A DNA stretch of 32,721 nt. Source: Nocardia carnea (GTDB lineage Bacteria; Actinomycetota; Actinomycetes; Mycobacteriales; Mycobacteriaceae). This document shows positions 14,753 through 22,950 of the stretch, piece by piece. The stretch is taken from contig NZ_JARWOV010000283.1 of NCBI RefSeq assembly GCF_029868855.1, positions 1-32,721 on the forward strand, in the 5' to 3' direction. Positions within the stretch are counted from its first letter, which is position 1. Each line of letters starts with the position of its first letter. Under the pieces are notes generated by a model. It saw only the letters and a program-made list of their open reading frames with translations, did no database searches and was not told where the DNA came from. The position numbers and the translations under genes are program-made.

Positions 14753-15589
14753 GTGGAACCTCGTGCGGGCACCGGCCCGTCCCGGATCGGCGGACTTCTG
14801 CGGGAATGGCGGCAGCGGCGGCGAATGAGCCAGCTGGACCTGGCGCTGGCCGCCGGCTCGTCGGCCCGCCATCTGTCCTGCGTGGAAACCGGAAGGGCCG
14901 CTCCGAGCCGGGATATGGTCCTGCGGTTGTGCCGGACTCTGGATGTGCCGCTGCGCGAACGAAATACGTTGCTCGTCGCCGCCGGTTACGCTCCGGCGTA
15001 TCAGGAGAGCAGTCTCGACGATGCTCATCTGGCCTCGGCGCGCGCCGCACTCGACCATATGCTGGTGGCCCACGAGCCGTACCCGGCGGTCGCGGTGGAC
15101 CGGTGGTGGGATGTCGTCGCCGGTAATACCGCGCTGGCGGTGCTCACCGACGGCGTGGCGGCGCATCTGATGGCCGGGCAACCGAATGTCTACCGGCTGG
15201 TCCTGCACCCGGACGGGCTCGCCGCCCGGCTGGCCAACCCGCGACAGGTACGGGATCAGCTACTGGAACGTCTGGCGCGGCAGGTCGATACCACCGGAGA
15301 CCCGCGGTTGCGTGACCTCCACGAAGAGGTCGCGACATACCCCGCGCCGGAAGCCGGCGCAGAGGATGCGGACACGTCCGTACCCGGCCCGTTCCAGGTC
15401 CCGATCCGGTTGCGCACGCCGGAGGGCGAGCTCTCGCTGTTCGGCACCATGGCCACCTTCGGCGCACCCGCCGATATCACGCTGTCGGAACTCGCGATCG
15501 AACTCTTCTATCCGCTCGACGAGTTCACCGCCCGCTACCTGCGGTCGAGATATTCGGTAGGTGAAACGTACGCCCGGGTTCCGGGCTGA
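14753..15589 (+). CDS. XRE family regulator with MmyB-like ligand-binding domain
   Basis: The 278-aa product starts at a GTG. Residues 10-72 are a Cro/C1-type helix-turn-helix (IGGLLREWRQRRRMSQLDLALAAGSSARHLSCVETGRAAPSRDMVLRLCRTLDVPLRERNTLLVAAGYAPAY). The rest is the MmyB-like domain with PYPAVAVDRWWDVVAGNTALAVL, NVYRLVLHPDGLAARLANP and LRTPEGELSLFGTMATFGAPADITLSELAIELFYPLD, which in related structures binds a fatty acid or similar lipid. Such regulators usually repress one divergent gene. Here that gene is the four-helix membrane protein; the usual target in other genomes is often a short-chain dehydrogenase, so this pairing is somewhat unusual. The operator is likely the dyad at 14701-14717. 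Confidence 0.88.
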   Translation: MEPRAGTGPSRIGGLLREWRQRRRMSQLDLALAAGSSARHLSCVETGRAAPSRDMVLRLCRTLDVPLRERNTLLVAAGYAPAYQESSLDDAHLASARAALDHMLVAHEPYPAVAVDRWWDVVAGNTALAVLTDGVAAHLMAGQPNVYRLVLHPDGLAARLANPRQVRDQLLERLARQVDTTGDPRLRDLHEEVATYPAPEAGAEDADTSVPGPFQVPIRLRTPEGELSLFGTMATFGAPADITLSELAIELFYPLDEFTARYLRSRYSVGETYARVPG

Positions 15590-15623
15590 TCGCGACAAGA
15601 CCGGGCGGCCACGCGCCTCGGTC

Positions 15624-15646
15624 CACCGCCAACCTGCTCGGCGGTG
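15624..15646. terminator. Hairpin between convergent genes
   Basis: CACCGCC and GGCGGTG are perfect 7-bp arms with a 9-nt loop in the 118-bp gap between the XRE gene and the RNase H/phosphatase gene, which converge. It could stop transcription from either side. No U-tract. Confidence 0.4.
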
Positions 15647-15707
15647 AACCTGGCAACTGGCCGTGATCGCGCAGGACAGTGTCGAACCGGCATGGAATCC
15701 GGGACGG

Positions 15708-16943
15708 TCACAGATAACTCGTATCGTTGACCAGCCGGACCGATGATCCGCCGTCCGGATAGAACTCGGCCAGCGATAGCGACGCCAAGTCGAGGTGTAG
15801 CCGGTACAGCAGCGACGGACCGACCCCCAGCGCGAGCTGGAGCAGCGTTTTGATGGGGGTGACATGGCTGACCACCACGATGTTCTCGCCCGGGTACCGG
15901 GCTACCAGGTCGCGGCGGACGGCTTCCACGCGTTCGCGCACCTCGTCGAAACTCTCCCCGCCCGGCGCGGGCAGGGAGGGATCACCGAGCCAGCGGGCGT
16001 GCAGATCCGGATCACGTTCCGCGGCTTCGCGGAAGGTCAGGCCCTCCCATTCGCCGAAATCGGTTTCGGTGAGCCCATCGATCACCCGGACTTCCAGCCC
16101 GAGCGCGGCGGCCGCGGCTTCGGCGGTTTCCCGGGCCCGGCCCAGCGGTGAGGTGACCACCGCACCGATACCACCCTTGGCGGCAAGCATTTTCGCTGCC
16201 CGCGCCGCCTGCTCATGACCTACCGCGGTGAGGGGCGGGTTACCCCGGCCCGAATAACGCCGCTGCACCGACAGTTCGGTCTGCCCGTGCCGCAGCAACA
16301 GGAACCGGGTGGGGCGGCCGGTCGCACCGGTCCAGCCCGGCGACGCCGACAGGCGGGCGGTGGCGCTGTGCGAATCCGAGACCGGGTCTGCTCCCGCGAA
16401 CCGTGCGGCAGGCCCCGGAGCCTCGGCACCGGCCGACACCGACGCCGCGTCCGGTTTCGCAACCCCGGAAGCCGGACGTCCGGCCCCACTGCTTTCCGCG
16501 GTGGCGACGGCCTCGTGGACCTCCTCGATCAGTGCGCCGTCATCCATGGCCTCGTTCGCCAGCCGGTCTGCGTGGGAGTTCTGGGCGCGCGGGATCCAGC
16601 GGTAGCTCACCTGGTCGAATCCCGCGGCCAGGCGGCGAGCACGATCGGCGAGCGGGACCATCGCCGCGTGTTTGACCTTCCAGCGGCCCGACATCTGCTC
16701 GACCACGAGTTTGGAATCCATCCGCACCGCAACCACCCGCGCACCGAGTTCCGCCGCGGCTTCCAGCCCCGCGATCAGGCCCCGGTATTCGGCGACATTG
16801 TTGGTGGTGACACCGAGGGCTTCCTTGCGTTCGGCGAGGACCGCCACCCGATCCGCGTCGAACACCACGGCGCCGTAGCCGGCAGGTCCCGGGTTGCCCC
16901 GCGACCCCCCGTCGGCCTCGACGATCACCTCGCGCACAGTCAT
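15708..16943 (-). CDS. Bifunctional RNase H / histidine (acid) phosphatase
   Basis: The 411-aa product fuses two enzymes. Residues 1-135 are an RNase HI domain with the DEDD metal ligands at Asp11 (EADGGSRGNPG), Glu52 (NNVAEYRGL), Asp76 (RMDSKLVVEQ) and Asp126 (NSHADRLAN). A ~75-residue Ala/Ser/Gly/Pro-rich linker (about 136-212) follows. Residues ~213-411 are a histidine phosphatase with FLLLRHGQTELS (His219 in RHG), SPLGRARETAEAAA, DFGEWEGLTF and VVVSHVTPIK. The fusion corresponds to Rv2228c of M. tuberculosis, whose phosphatase half has been linked to alpha-ribazole phosphatase (CobC-like) activity. The nearby cobC and cobD suit that role. ATG start chosen at MTVREVIVEADGG. Confidence 0.93.
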   Translation of the reverse strand: MTVREVIVEADGGSRGNPGPAGYGAVVFDADRVAVLAERKEALGVTTNNVAEYRGLIAGLEAAAELGARVVAVRMDSKLVVEQMSGRWKVKHAAMVPLADRARRLAAGFDQVSYRWIPRAQNSHADRLANEAMDDGALIEEVHEAVATAESSGAGRPASGVAKPDAASVSAGAEAPGPAARFAGADPVSDSHSATARLSASPGWTGATGRPTRFLLLRHGQTELSVQRRYSGRGNPPLTAVGHEQAARAAKMLAAKGGIGAVVTSPLGRARETAEAAAAALGLEVRVIDGLTETDFGEWEGLTFREAAERDPDLHARWLGDPSLPAPGGESFDEVRERVEAVRRDLVARYPGENIVVVSHVTPIKTLLQLALGVGPSLLYRLHLDLASLSLAEFYPDGGSSVRLVNDTSYL

Positions 16944-16993
16944 TCCGGCCTCCCGCTCCGTGCCCACCTCACGACCCCGGCCAGGGCCCGAAC

Positions 16994-17731
16994 TCACAAT
17001 CCGGATTCTTTGGTCCGCACCAGCACCGCACCGCATTCGGGGCAGCGCACCACCACATCGGGCGCCGTTTTCGCGATCCGCGCGATCTCGCCGCGGTCGA
17101 GTTCGATCCGGCACGCCCCGCACCGGCGGGCCTGCAGCAGGGCCGCGCCGATCCCGCGGTCGGTGCGCTGCCGGTCGTAGATCTTCAGCAGGTCTTCCGG
17201 GAAGGCGCCGACGAGGTTCGCACGATCGGTTTCGCACCGCTGCTGGGCCACATCGAGGTCGGCCACGGCCGCGTCGCGGCGTTCCCGGGCGGCGACGAGG
17301 TCGGCTTCGGCTTTGTCCAGCCGGGCGCCCGCGTGTTCGTGATCGGAGGCGGAGGCCTCACGCCGTTCCATCACCTCGAGCAGTTCGTCCTCGAGCACCG
17401 AGCGGCGGCGTTCCAGGCTGCCGAGTTCGTGCTGCAGTTCCGACAACTGCTTGGCACCGACCGAACCTGCTTCGAGCACCCCGCGATCGCGTTCCTCACG
17501 TTTGCGGACCGCGTCGACCTCGCCCTCGAGCTTGCGAATGTCGCGGTCCAGGTCGTCGAGCACGATCTCCACGGCCACGGCCGCGTCCTTCTGCGCATTG
17601 CGTTCGGCCTCGAACCGGTCGACCTCTTGCTGTTCGGGCAGAACGCTGCGCCGGTGCGCGATCCGGGTCAGCTCGGCGTCGACCTCGGCGAGACGCAGCA
17701 GTTTGGCCTGAATCGATGGTTCGACATTCAA
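16994..17731 (-). CDS. C4-type zinc ribbon coiled-coil protein (Rv2229c-like)
   Basis: The 245-aa product begins at a TTG (LNVEPSIQAKLLRLAEVDAEL) with GGGAG ten bases upstream; no ATG or GTG fits better. Residues ~15-180 form a long antiparallel coiled coil with heptads rich in Glu, Arg and Leu. The C-terminus (~200-245) is a zinc ribbon: CGACRIELDRGEIARIA then VRCPECGAVLVR, two CxxC pairs. Orthologues lie between RNase H and Nif3 genes across the Mycobacteriales. A nucleic-acid-binding role is commonly proposed, but function is not established. It is 50 bp upstream of the RNase H/phosphatase gene and probably in the same operon. Confidence 0.9.
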   Translation of the reverse strand: MNVEPSIQAKLLRLAEVDAELTRIAHRRSVLPEQQEVDRFEAERNAQKDAAVAVEIVLDDLDRDIRKLEGEVDAVRKREERDRGVLEAGSVGAKQLSELQHELGSLERRRSVLEDELLEVMERREASASDHEHAGARLDKAEADLVAARERRDAAVADLDVAQQRCETDRANLVGAFPEDLLKIYDRQRTDRGIGAALLQARRCGACRIELDRGEIARIAKTAPDVVVRCPECGAVLVRTKESGL

Positions 17732-17846
17732 CGCGAACGAACTCCCTGCACGCTGTGGACGGATAGAACGTCCACCGTACTCGGTCGCCGGACCGGCCGA
17801 CCGGCCGCCGGTCCCAACCCCGGCGACCCGATCCGGCCCGGCCGGT

Positions 17847-18968
17847 TCAGCCGCCGCATCCGACGGTCCACGGGTCGGTCCGCACCCGCGATACCCGTGT
17901 TTCCAGCTCCGGCAGACCGGCCCGGACGATCTCCGCGGCCTGCGCGCACCACGGGAACTCGGTGGCCCAGTGCGCGGCATCGATCAACGCCGGACCCGAG
18001 CGGCGCAGATGTTCGTCGACGGGATGGTGCCGCAGATCGGCGGTCAGGTAGGCGTCGGCACCGTGCCGGGTGGCGGCGTCGAGCAGCGAATCCCCCGCGC
18101 CACCGCATACGGCGATGCGGCGCAGCACGCGGTCCGGGTCACCCGCGGAGCGCACACCCCAGGCGGTTTCGGGTAGGGCGGCGGCCGCGCGGGCGGTGAA
18201 TTCCCGCAGCGTCAGCGGTTCGGCCGGTGTTCCGATACGGCCCAGGCCGAGGTTGCCGGGGAGCTGAGCGCGTTCGGTGACGTGGTAGGCAGGTTCTTCG
18301 TAGGGATGCGCGGCGCGCAATGCCGCCAGGATCGCGCTGCGGTCGCGCGGTGCGGCGACGACTTCGATCCGGTCCTCGCTCACCCTCGCCAGCTCGCCCA
18401 CCGTGCCGACGGCCGGGTTCGCGCCGTCCACCGGCCGGAACTGACCGGTCCCGGTGACCCGCCACGCCGCCTCTCGATACGCACCGGAGCCGCCGGCCCC
18501 GGCGGCGAACAGCGCCGCCAGCACCGCTTCGGCGTGGTCCACCGGAACCTGGAGGCTCCACTTGTCCATGGCAGGAACAGGTTTGGGCTCGAGCGGGCCG
18601 GTGACGGTCAGGCCGAGTGCCGCCGCCAGCGCATCGGAGACGCCCGGGTCGGCGGAATCGGCGTTGGTATGCGCGGTGAACAGCGCGCAGCCCGCACGGA
18701 CGAGCCGATGGATCAGCGCACCTTTCGGCCGGTCGGCCGCCACACTGTCCACACCCCGCAGCAACAGCGGGTGGTGCGCCACCAGCGCCTGGGCTCCCCA
18801 GGAGACGGCTTCCTCGACAACCGCCGCGGTGACATCGACGGCGAACAGCACCCGCCGCACATCTTCCCCGGGATCCCCGCACACCAGCCCGACCGAATCC
18901 CACGATTCGGCCAGCCGGGGCGGATAGGCCGTCTCCAGCGTTTCGATCAGTTCCGCGAGCCTCGCCAC
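17847..18968 (-). CDS. Nif3-like dinuclear metal centre hexameric protein
   Basis: The 373-aa product starts at a GTG (VARLAELIETLETAYPPRLAESWDSVGLVCGDP) with AAAGG seven bases upstream. The N-terminal Nif3 domain has LVAHHPLLLRGVDSV and AHTNADSADPGVSDALA, which supply metal-binding His and Asp. A PII-like insertion occupies about 130-250 (KWSLQVPVDHAEAVLAALFAAGAGGSGAYREAAWRVTGTGQFRP ... AAHPYEEPAYHV). The C-terminal Nif3 part has AVCGGAGDSLLDAATRHGADAYLTADLRHHPVDE and LIDAAHWATE. These proteins form hexameric toroids with two metal ions; a phosphoesterase or GTP cyclohydrolase-like activity has been suggested, not settled. It is first of three co-directed genes (Nif3, zinc ribbon, RNase H). 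The open frame upstream to 19073 is not conserved in character. Confidence 0.93.
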   Translation of the reverse strand: MARLAELIETLETAYPPRLAESWDSVGLVCGDPGEDVRRVLFAVDVTAAVVEEAVSWGAQALVAHHPLLLRGVDSVAADRPKGALIHRLVRAGCALFTAHTNADSADPGVSDALAAALGLTVTGPLEPKPVPAMDKWSLQVPVDHAEAVLAALFAAGAGGSGAYREAAWRVTGTGQFRPVDGANPAVGTVGELARVSEDRIEVVAAPRDRSAILAALRAAHPYEEPAYHVTERAQLPGNLGLGRIGTPAEPLTLREFTARAAAALPETAWGVRSAGDPDRVLRRIAVCGGAGDSLLDAATRHGADAYLTADLRHHPVDEHLRRSGPALIDAAHWATEFPWCAQAAEIVRAGLPELETRVSRVRTDPWTVGCGG

Positions 18969-19366
18969 ACCACACCTTTCGTCGACTTCCGGCGGACCGG
19001 TGCCTGCCGGCTCCGGCCCTCGTCCACTCCGCGGCATCCGCGCGGCGGCACGTTCGCCAACGCCCGAGAGCACGGACCCGGCCTTCCCGCGGAACCGGGG
19101 GATTCCCGACCCGGCAACGATAATCGGTCCCGGCGGTAGACCTACACGAGCGTGGTGCGGCCGATACTCGGGGTACCTGCCGCAGGTGCAGGTGGTTCGG
19201 CCGCCGTTCCGAGAGCCGTCGGATCTACCCGTGCTGCTCTATCCGATCCCGCCGTAAAGCGGTCGCGCCCCGCTCCGGCCGGCCGCGATCGGGCTCGCCG
19301 GTCTCCATGGCGCCGCATCGGAGCCGGTCGGCGCCGCATCGCTGGGGTACAAACCCTCGGAAACCG
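18969..19366. other. 398-bp gap between cobC and Nif3 genes
   Basis: No convincing gene. A 12-bp direct repeat GGCGCCGCATCG occurs at 19309-19320 and 19330-19341, 21 bp apart (two helical turns). I looked for RNase P RNA and cobalamin-riboswitch motifs on both strands and saw none. Short frames here lack ribosome sites and recognisable sequence. It probably contains the promoter of the Nif3 operon; a decayed gene is possible. Confidence 0.4.
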
Positions 19367-20410
19367 TCAACCCGAGATTCCGGCGGCGCGTAGGGCGTCG
19401 ACGAGCCGGTCGACCTCCGCGGCCGGTCGCACTGCGACACGGAGATGATCCGGGCCCAGCCCCGGGAAGGTATCGCAGCGCCGCACCGCGATCCCCTGCT
19501 GCCGTAGATGCTTGCGCACCAGTTCCCCGTCCCGGACCTCCAGCAGCAGGAACGGGGCCGCTGACGGTGCGCCGACCCGGACCCCGGCCGCACGCAACCG
19601 GCCGGCCATTGCCTCCCGATCGCGCGCGATCCGCTGCGCCCGGCCCGCCGTTTCCGCCATGGCACGCGGTGATGCCGTCGCGGTGATCGCCGCCAGCTGC
19701 AGTGCGCCCAGCGGCCAGTGCGCACGCCCCTGACCGAGTCGCCGCAGCACGGCGGGCGCTCCGAGCAGATAACCGCAGCGCAACCCGGCCAGTGCCCAGG
19801 TCTTGGTGAGGCTGCGCAGGACCAGCAGGTCGTCGCCTGCCTCGGCGGCCAGCGTTTCCGGCTCCCCTGGCACGGCATCCATGAACGCCTCGTCCACCAC
19901 GACGATCCGGCCGGGGCGACGCAGTGCGCGCAGGGTCTGTGCCGGGTGCAGTACCGAGGTGGGGTTGGTGGGGTTTCCGACGACCACCAGGTCGGCTTCC
20001 TCGGGCACGAGCGCCGGGTCCAGGGAGTACGGCGACTCCAGCACGACCCGCGTCACCGGCACCCCCGCCTCCCGCAGCGCGAGCTCCGGTTCGGTGAACG
20101 ACGGATGCACCACGGCCGCCAGCCGGGGACGCAGCCGCGGCATCAGGGCGAACCCTTCCGCGCCGCCGGCCAGGGTGAGCACATGGTCCGGATCGATCCC
20201 GTGCCGGGCGCCGACCGCTCCGCGGGCCCGCCGGTCCTCTTCGGCCGATGGATACCGCCCGAGCGAGTCCAGGGCGGCGGCCAGCTGGTTACGCAACCAT
20301 TCCGGCGGCCCGCTGCCCTGGACGTTCACCGCGAAATCGAGCAGACCCGGGAGGGCTTCCACATCACCGTGATGACGTAAACCGGCGAGATCGACGTGGT
20401 CGGCGAGCAT
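19367..20410 (-). CDS. cobC: CobC-like PLP-dependent aminotransferase / L-threonine-O-3-phosphate decarboxylase-type protein
   Basis: The 347-aa product is a fold-type I PLP enzyme of the HisC/CobD(Salmonella)/CobC group. It starts MLADHVDLAGLRHHGDVEALPGLLDFAVNV. DFAVNVQGSGPPEWL and LGRYPS are the usual start of the group. NPTNPTSVL, VDEAFMDAVPGE and SLTKTWALAGLRCGYLLG follow, with the Schiff-base Lys in SLTKTW. GAPSAAPFLLLEV and LRVAVR close the fold. It corresponds to Rv2231c. In cobalamin synthesis this family supplies the aminopropanol arm; some members act as histidinol-phosphate aminotransferases, so the substrate is not certain. Divergent from ptpA with 43 bp between starts. Confidence 0.88.
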   Translation of the reverse strand: MLADHVDLAGLRHHGDVEALPGLLDFAVNVQGSGPPEWLRNQLAAALDSLGRYPSAEEDRRARGAVGARHGIDPDHVLTLAGGAEGFALMPRLRPRLAAVVHPSFTEPELALREAGVPVTRVVLESPYSLDPALVPEEADLVVVGNPTNPTSVLHPAQTLRALRRPGRIVVVDEAFMDAVPGEPETLAAEAGDDLLVLRSLTKTWALAGLRCGYLLGAPAVLRRLGQGRAHWPLGALQLAAITATASPRAMAETAGRAQRIARDREAMAGRLRAAGVRVGAPSAAPFLLLEVRDGELVRKHLRQQGIAVRRCDTFPGLGPDHLRVAVRPAAEVDRLVDALRAAGISG

Positions 20411-20453
20411 GAGACGCACCCTACGTGGCGCCCGCGGGGTCCTACCCGCCAGA

Positions 20454-20966
20454 ATGGCTGTCGTGGGTGAGCTGCACATATCGTTCGTCTGTACCGGCAA
20501 TATCTGCCGGTCCCCGATGGCGGAGAAGATCCTGGCCGGGCATCTGTCGCGCGCCGGCCTGACCGATCGGGTCCGGGTGAGCAGTGCGGGCACCCACGGC
20601 TGGCACGCCGGCGCCGAGGCCGATCCGCGCACCACCGAAACCCTGCGCCGGCACGGCTACCCCACCGGCCATCGCGCCGCCGAGTTCGGTACCGAACACC
20701 ACGACGCCGATCTGGTGGTCGTGATGACCACCGAACACGACCGCAACCTCGCCGTCCGCGGGGTGCCGGCGGAGCGCCGGCGCTTGCTGCGGAGTTTCGA
20801 TCCGGACGCCGACGGCACCGACGTACCCGACCCCTACTACGGCTCGACCGCCGAATTCGATCTGGTGCGCGACCAGATCGAGGCCGCGGTTCCCGGCCTG
20901 CTGGACTGGGTCCGCACAACGCTCGCCGCCCGCGCCACGCGTGCCGGTGAGCCGGAGCCGGCCTGA
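20454..20966 (+). CDS. ptpA: Low-molecular-weight protein-tyrosine phosphatase
   Basis: The 170-aa product has the P-loop CTGNICRS with nucleophile Cys13 and Arg19, and the general acid Asp126 in DPYYG with Tyr128-Tyr129. RSFDPDADGTDVPDPYYG matches PtpA of M. tuberculosis. The N-terminal ~20 residues (HISFVCTGNICRSPMAEKI) are close to it. A GTG at 20463 is an alternative start that gives a length nearer to the mycobacterial protein. In M. tuberculosis PtpA is secreted into macrophages and dephosphorylates host proteins; here only the enzyme activity can be claimed. It overlaps the SURF1 gene by one base (TGATG). Confidence 0.93.
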   Translation: MAVVGELHISFVCTGNICRSPMAEKILAGHLSRAGLTDRVRVSSAGTHGWHAGAEADPRTTETLRRHGYPTGHRAAEFGTEHHDADLVVVMTTEHDRNLAVRGVPAERRRLLRSFDPDADGTDVPDPYYGSTAEFDLVRDQIEAAVPGLLDWVRTTLAARATRAGEPEPA

Positions 20967-21808
20967 TGCGCCGCCTGGCCTTCCTGCTGCGCCCGGGCTG
21001 GCTGATCCTGGCCGCGGTGGTGGCCGCCTTCGCCTACCTGTGTTTCACCGTGCTGGCGCCCTGGCAGCTGGGCAAGAACGAGAGCACGTCGGAACGCAAC
21101 CAGTTGATCGAGGATTCGGTGGACGCCGACCCGGTCGCGGTCACCGATCTGCTCGACGGCAACAGCGCGGCGGCGACCGAATGGCGGAAGGTGTACGCCG
21201 AGGGCAGCTATGTCCCGGATTCGACCGTGCTGGTTCGCCTGCGCCACCTCGACGGCGCCCCCGCCTACGGTGTGCTCTCGGCATTCACCCTCACCGACGG
21301 CCGCACACTGCTGATCGACCGCGGACTGGTCGCCGCGGTGGACGGCTCCCAGCCGCCCCCGATCGAGCCGGGCCCCGCCGGCATCCAGCGGGTCGAGGCA
21401 CGGGTGCGGGTCTCGGAGAACATCGACCCGGAGCGAGCCCCGGCCGTGCAGGACGGTATCCCCCACGTCTACTCGATCGACGTACCCCAGGAAACCACCG
21501 TCCTCGGGCTGCCCTTGACCCCCGTCCCAGTTAGTGAGCGCGGCGCCTACCTCCAGCTCGCCGAGGACCAGCCGGGCGCGTTCACACCCGTCCCGCTCCC
21601 CCAGCTCGACTCGGGCCCGTACCTCTCCTACGGCCTGCAATGGCTGGCGTTCGGCATCATGGCCCCGCTCGGCCTCGGCTACTTCGCCTGGGCCGAGATC
21701 AAGGAACGTCGCAGGTCACGCGCCCCGGAGCAACCCGAACCGGCTCCCACCGAACCCGTCACCAAGGAAGCACGCCTGGCCGACCGCTACGGTCGCACCC
21801 CGCGCTGA
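20966..21808 (+). CDS. SURF1 family cytochrome oxidase biogenesis protein
   Basis: The 280-aa product has the two-helix SURF1 layout. One membrane helix is near residues 11-30 (GWLILAAVVAAFAYLCFTVLAPWQLG, with the conserved W-LG). A long outside domain carries EWRKVYAEGSYVPDSTVLVR, the GAPAYGVLSAFTLTDGRTLLIDRG signature and PHVYSIDVPQ. A second helix follows at about 222-242 (LSYGLQWLAFGIMAPLGLGYFAW). A charged cytosolic tail with KEARLADRYG ends the protein, typical of actinobacterial members. SURF1 helps heme a3 insertion or assembly of aa3-type cytochrome c oxidase. It is translationally coupled to ptpA, as in M. tuberculosis (Rv2234-Rv2235). Confidence 0.93.
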   Translation: MRRLAFLLRPGWLILAAVVAAFAYLCFTVLAPWQLGKNESTSERNQLIEDSVDADPVAVTDLLDGNSAAATEWRKVYAEGSYVPDSTVLVRLRHLDGAPAYGVLSAFTLTDGRTLLIDRGLVAAVDGSQPPPIEPGPAGIQRVEARVRVSENIDPERAPAVQDGIPHVYSIDVPQETTVLGLPLTPVPVSERGAYLQLAEDQPGAFTPVPLPQLDSGPYLSYGLQWLAFGIMAPLGLGYFAWAEIKERRRSRAPEQPEPAPTEPVTKEARLADRYGRTPR

Positions 21809-21820
21809 CGCCCGCCGACA

Positions 21821-21836
21821 GCACGTTCGAACGTGC
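21821..21836. terminator. Palindrome between convergent SURF1 and cobD
   Basis: GCACGTTCGAACGTGC is a perfect 16-bp palindrome 12 bp after the SURF1 stop and 54 bp from the cobD stop. As RNA it folds into a stem with a TCGA loop from either strand. A bidirectional terminator is the simplest reading. Confidence 0.5.
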
Positions 21837-21890
21837 GACCCCGGCAGATCGCGAAGCTGCCGACGCGAGGTGAGACCGAGTTCGTGGAAG

Positions 21891-22874
21891 CTATTGCGCC
21901 GATGCGCGTCGACCGTTCGCGGCCTTGCCGCGGCGAACCCGTCGCCGATCCCGCAGTATCGCGCAGAGCGGAGCGAGGATCACGGCCGCGGCGAGCGCGG
22001 CGTACTGCACCTGTTCGGACAGTCGTACGGCCCGGCGCAGATCGGCGACGGCCGGGGCCCGGCCGTCGCCCAGTTCGGGTCGCTGTTCGACACCGTGCCG
22101 GTATTCGGTGCGGCCGCCGAGCCGAATTCCCAGGGCCCCCGCCGCTGCCGCCTCCACCACGCCCGCGTTGGGGCTCGGATGCCCGCCCGCGTCCCGGCGC
22201 CAGGTCCGCACTACCTCACCCGGCCGGCCGCCGACCGCCGGTGCCATCAGCGCGGTCAGCAGCCCGGTCAGCCGGGCCGGAAGCAGATTCGCGATATCGT
22301 CGAGCCGGGCCGCCGCCCAGCCGAACCGCCGATAGCGCTCGTTGCGGTACCCGATCATCGCGTCGAGCGTGTTCACCGCCCGATACCCCAGCAACCCGGG
22401 TACCCCCGCCACGGCGCCCCACAGCAGTGGCGCCACCGCGGCATCCGAGGTGTTCTCCGCGATCGACTCCAGCGCCGCGCGGGCGAGCCCGTCGGCATCG
22501 AGCGCCTCAGGGTCGCGACCGCACAGTGCGGGCAGCAGCGCCCGGGCCCCGGCCACATCGCCGGACTCCAGCCGGTCCGCCATCGCATACCCGGTCCGTG
22601 CCAGACTCCGGCCGCCCAGCACGGTCCAGGTCGCCAAGGCCATCGGCAGTGTGCCGCCGCGGCGCACCGCGCGACCCACACCCACGGTCGCGCCGACCAA
22701 CACCACCTCGTGCACTATCCCGGCGCGCCGCCGATCCGCGTAGGTCACCGTTTCCAGGGATGCCGCGAGCATCCCGAACCCGGCAACCGGATGCCCGCGC
22801 TGTGGGTCACCGAACAACCGATCCAGCGCGAACCCGGCCAGCAGTCCGGCCGCCGTCGAAACACCACTACGCAC
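21891..22874 (-). CDS. cobD: Cobalamin biosynthesis protein CobD/CbiB
   Basis: The 327-aa integral membrane protein starts at a GTG (VRSGVSTAAGLLAGFALDRLFGDPQRGHPVAGFG). The DRLFGDP--GHPV--FG segment is the CobD/CbiB signature. SGDVAGARALLPALCGRDPEALDADGLARAALESIAENTSDAAVAPLLW is the second, with ESIAEN--D-V--PL fully present. GYRAVNTLDAMIGYRNERYRRFGWAAARLDDIANLLPARLTG is the third. Near the end, HPSPNAGVVEAAAAGALGIRLGG matches S-NAG-vEAA-AGAL. It attaches (R)-1-amino-2-propanol (or its phosphate) to adenosylcobyric acid to give adenosylcobinamide. With cobC in the same block it shows part of the cobalamin nucleotide-loop pathway. Corresponds to Rv2236c. Confidence 0.95.
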   Translation of the reverse strand: MRSGVSTAAGLLAGFALDRLFGDPQRGHPVAGFGMLAASLETVTYADRRRAGIVHEVVLVGATVGVGRAVRRGGTLPMALATWTVLGGRSLARTGYAMADRLESGDVAGARALLPALCGRDPEALDADGLARAALESIAENTSDAAVAPLLWGAVAGVPGLLGYRAVNTLDAMIGYRNERYRRFGWAAARLDDIANLLPARLTGLLTALMAPAVGGRPGEVVRTWRRDAGGHPSPNAGVVEAAAAGALGIRLGGRTEYRHGVEQRPELGDGRAPAVADLRRAVRLSEQVQYAALAAAVILAPLCAILRDRRRVRRGKAANGRRASAQ

Positions 22875-22950
22875 CGGCCGAGCGTAGCCACCGGCCGAAG
22901 TCGCCGGTGCACAGCCGGTCTCTTCTGTCCGCCCCGGTCGATACTCCGGC

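Noticed and set aside
18969..19366. RNase P RNA or cobalamin riboswitch in the gap next to cobC
   Set aside because: I looked for GAGGAAAGTCC-like and GCCACTG-like boxes on both strands and saw none. A covariance-model scan would be decisive.
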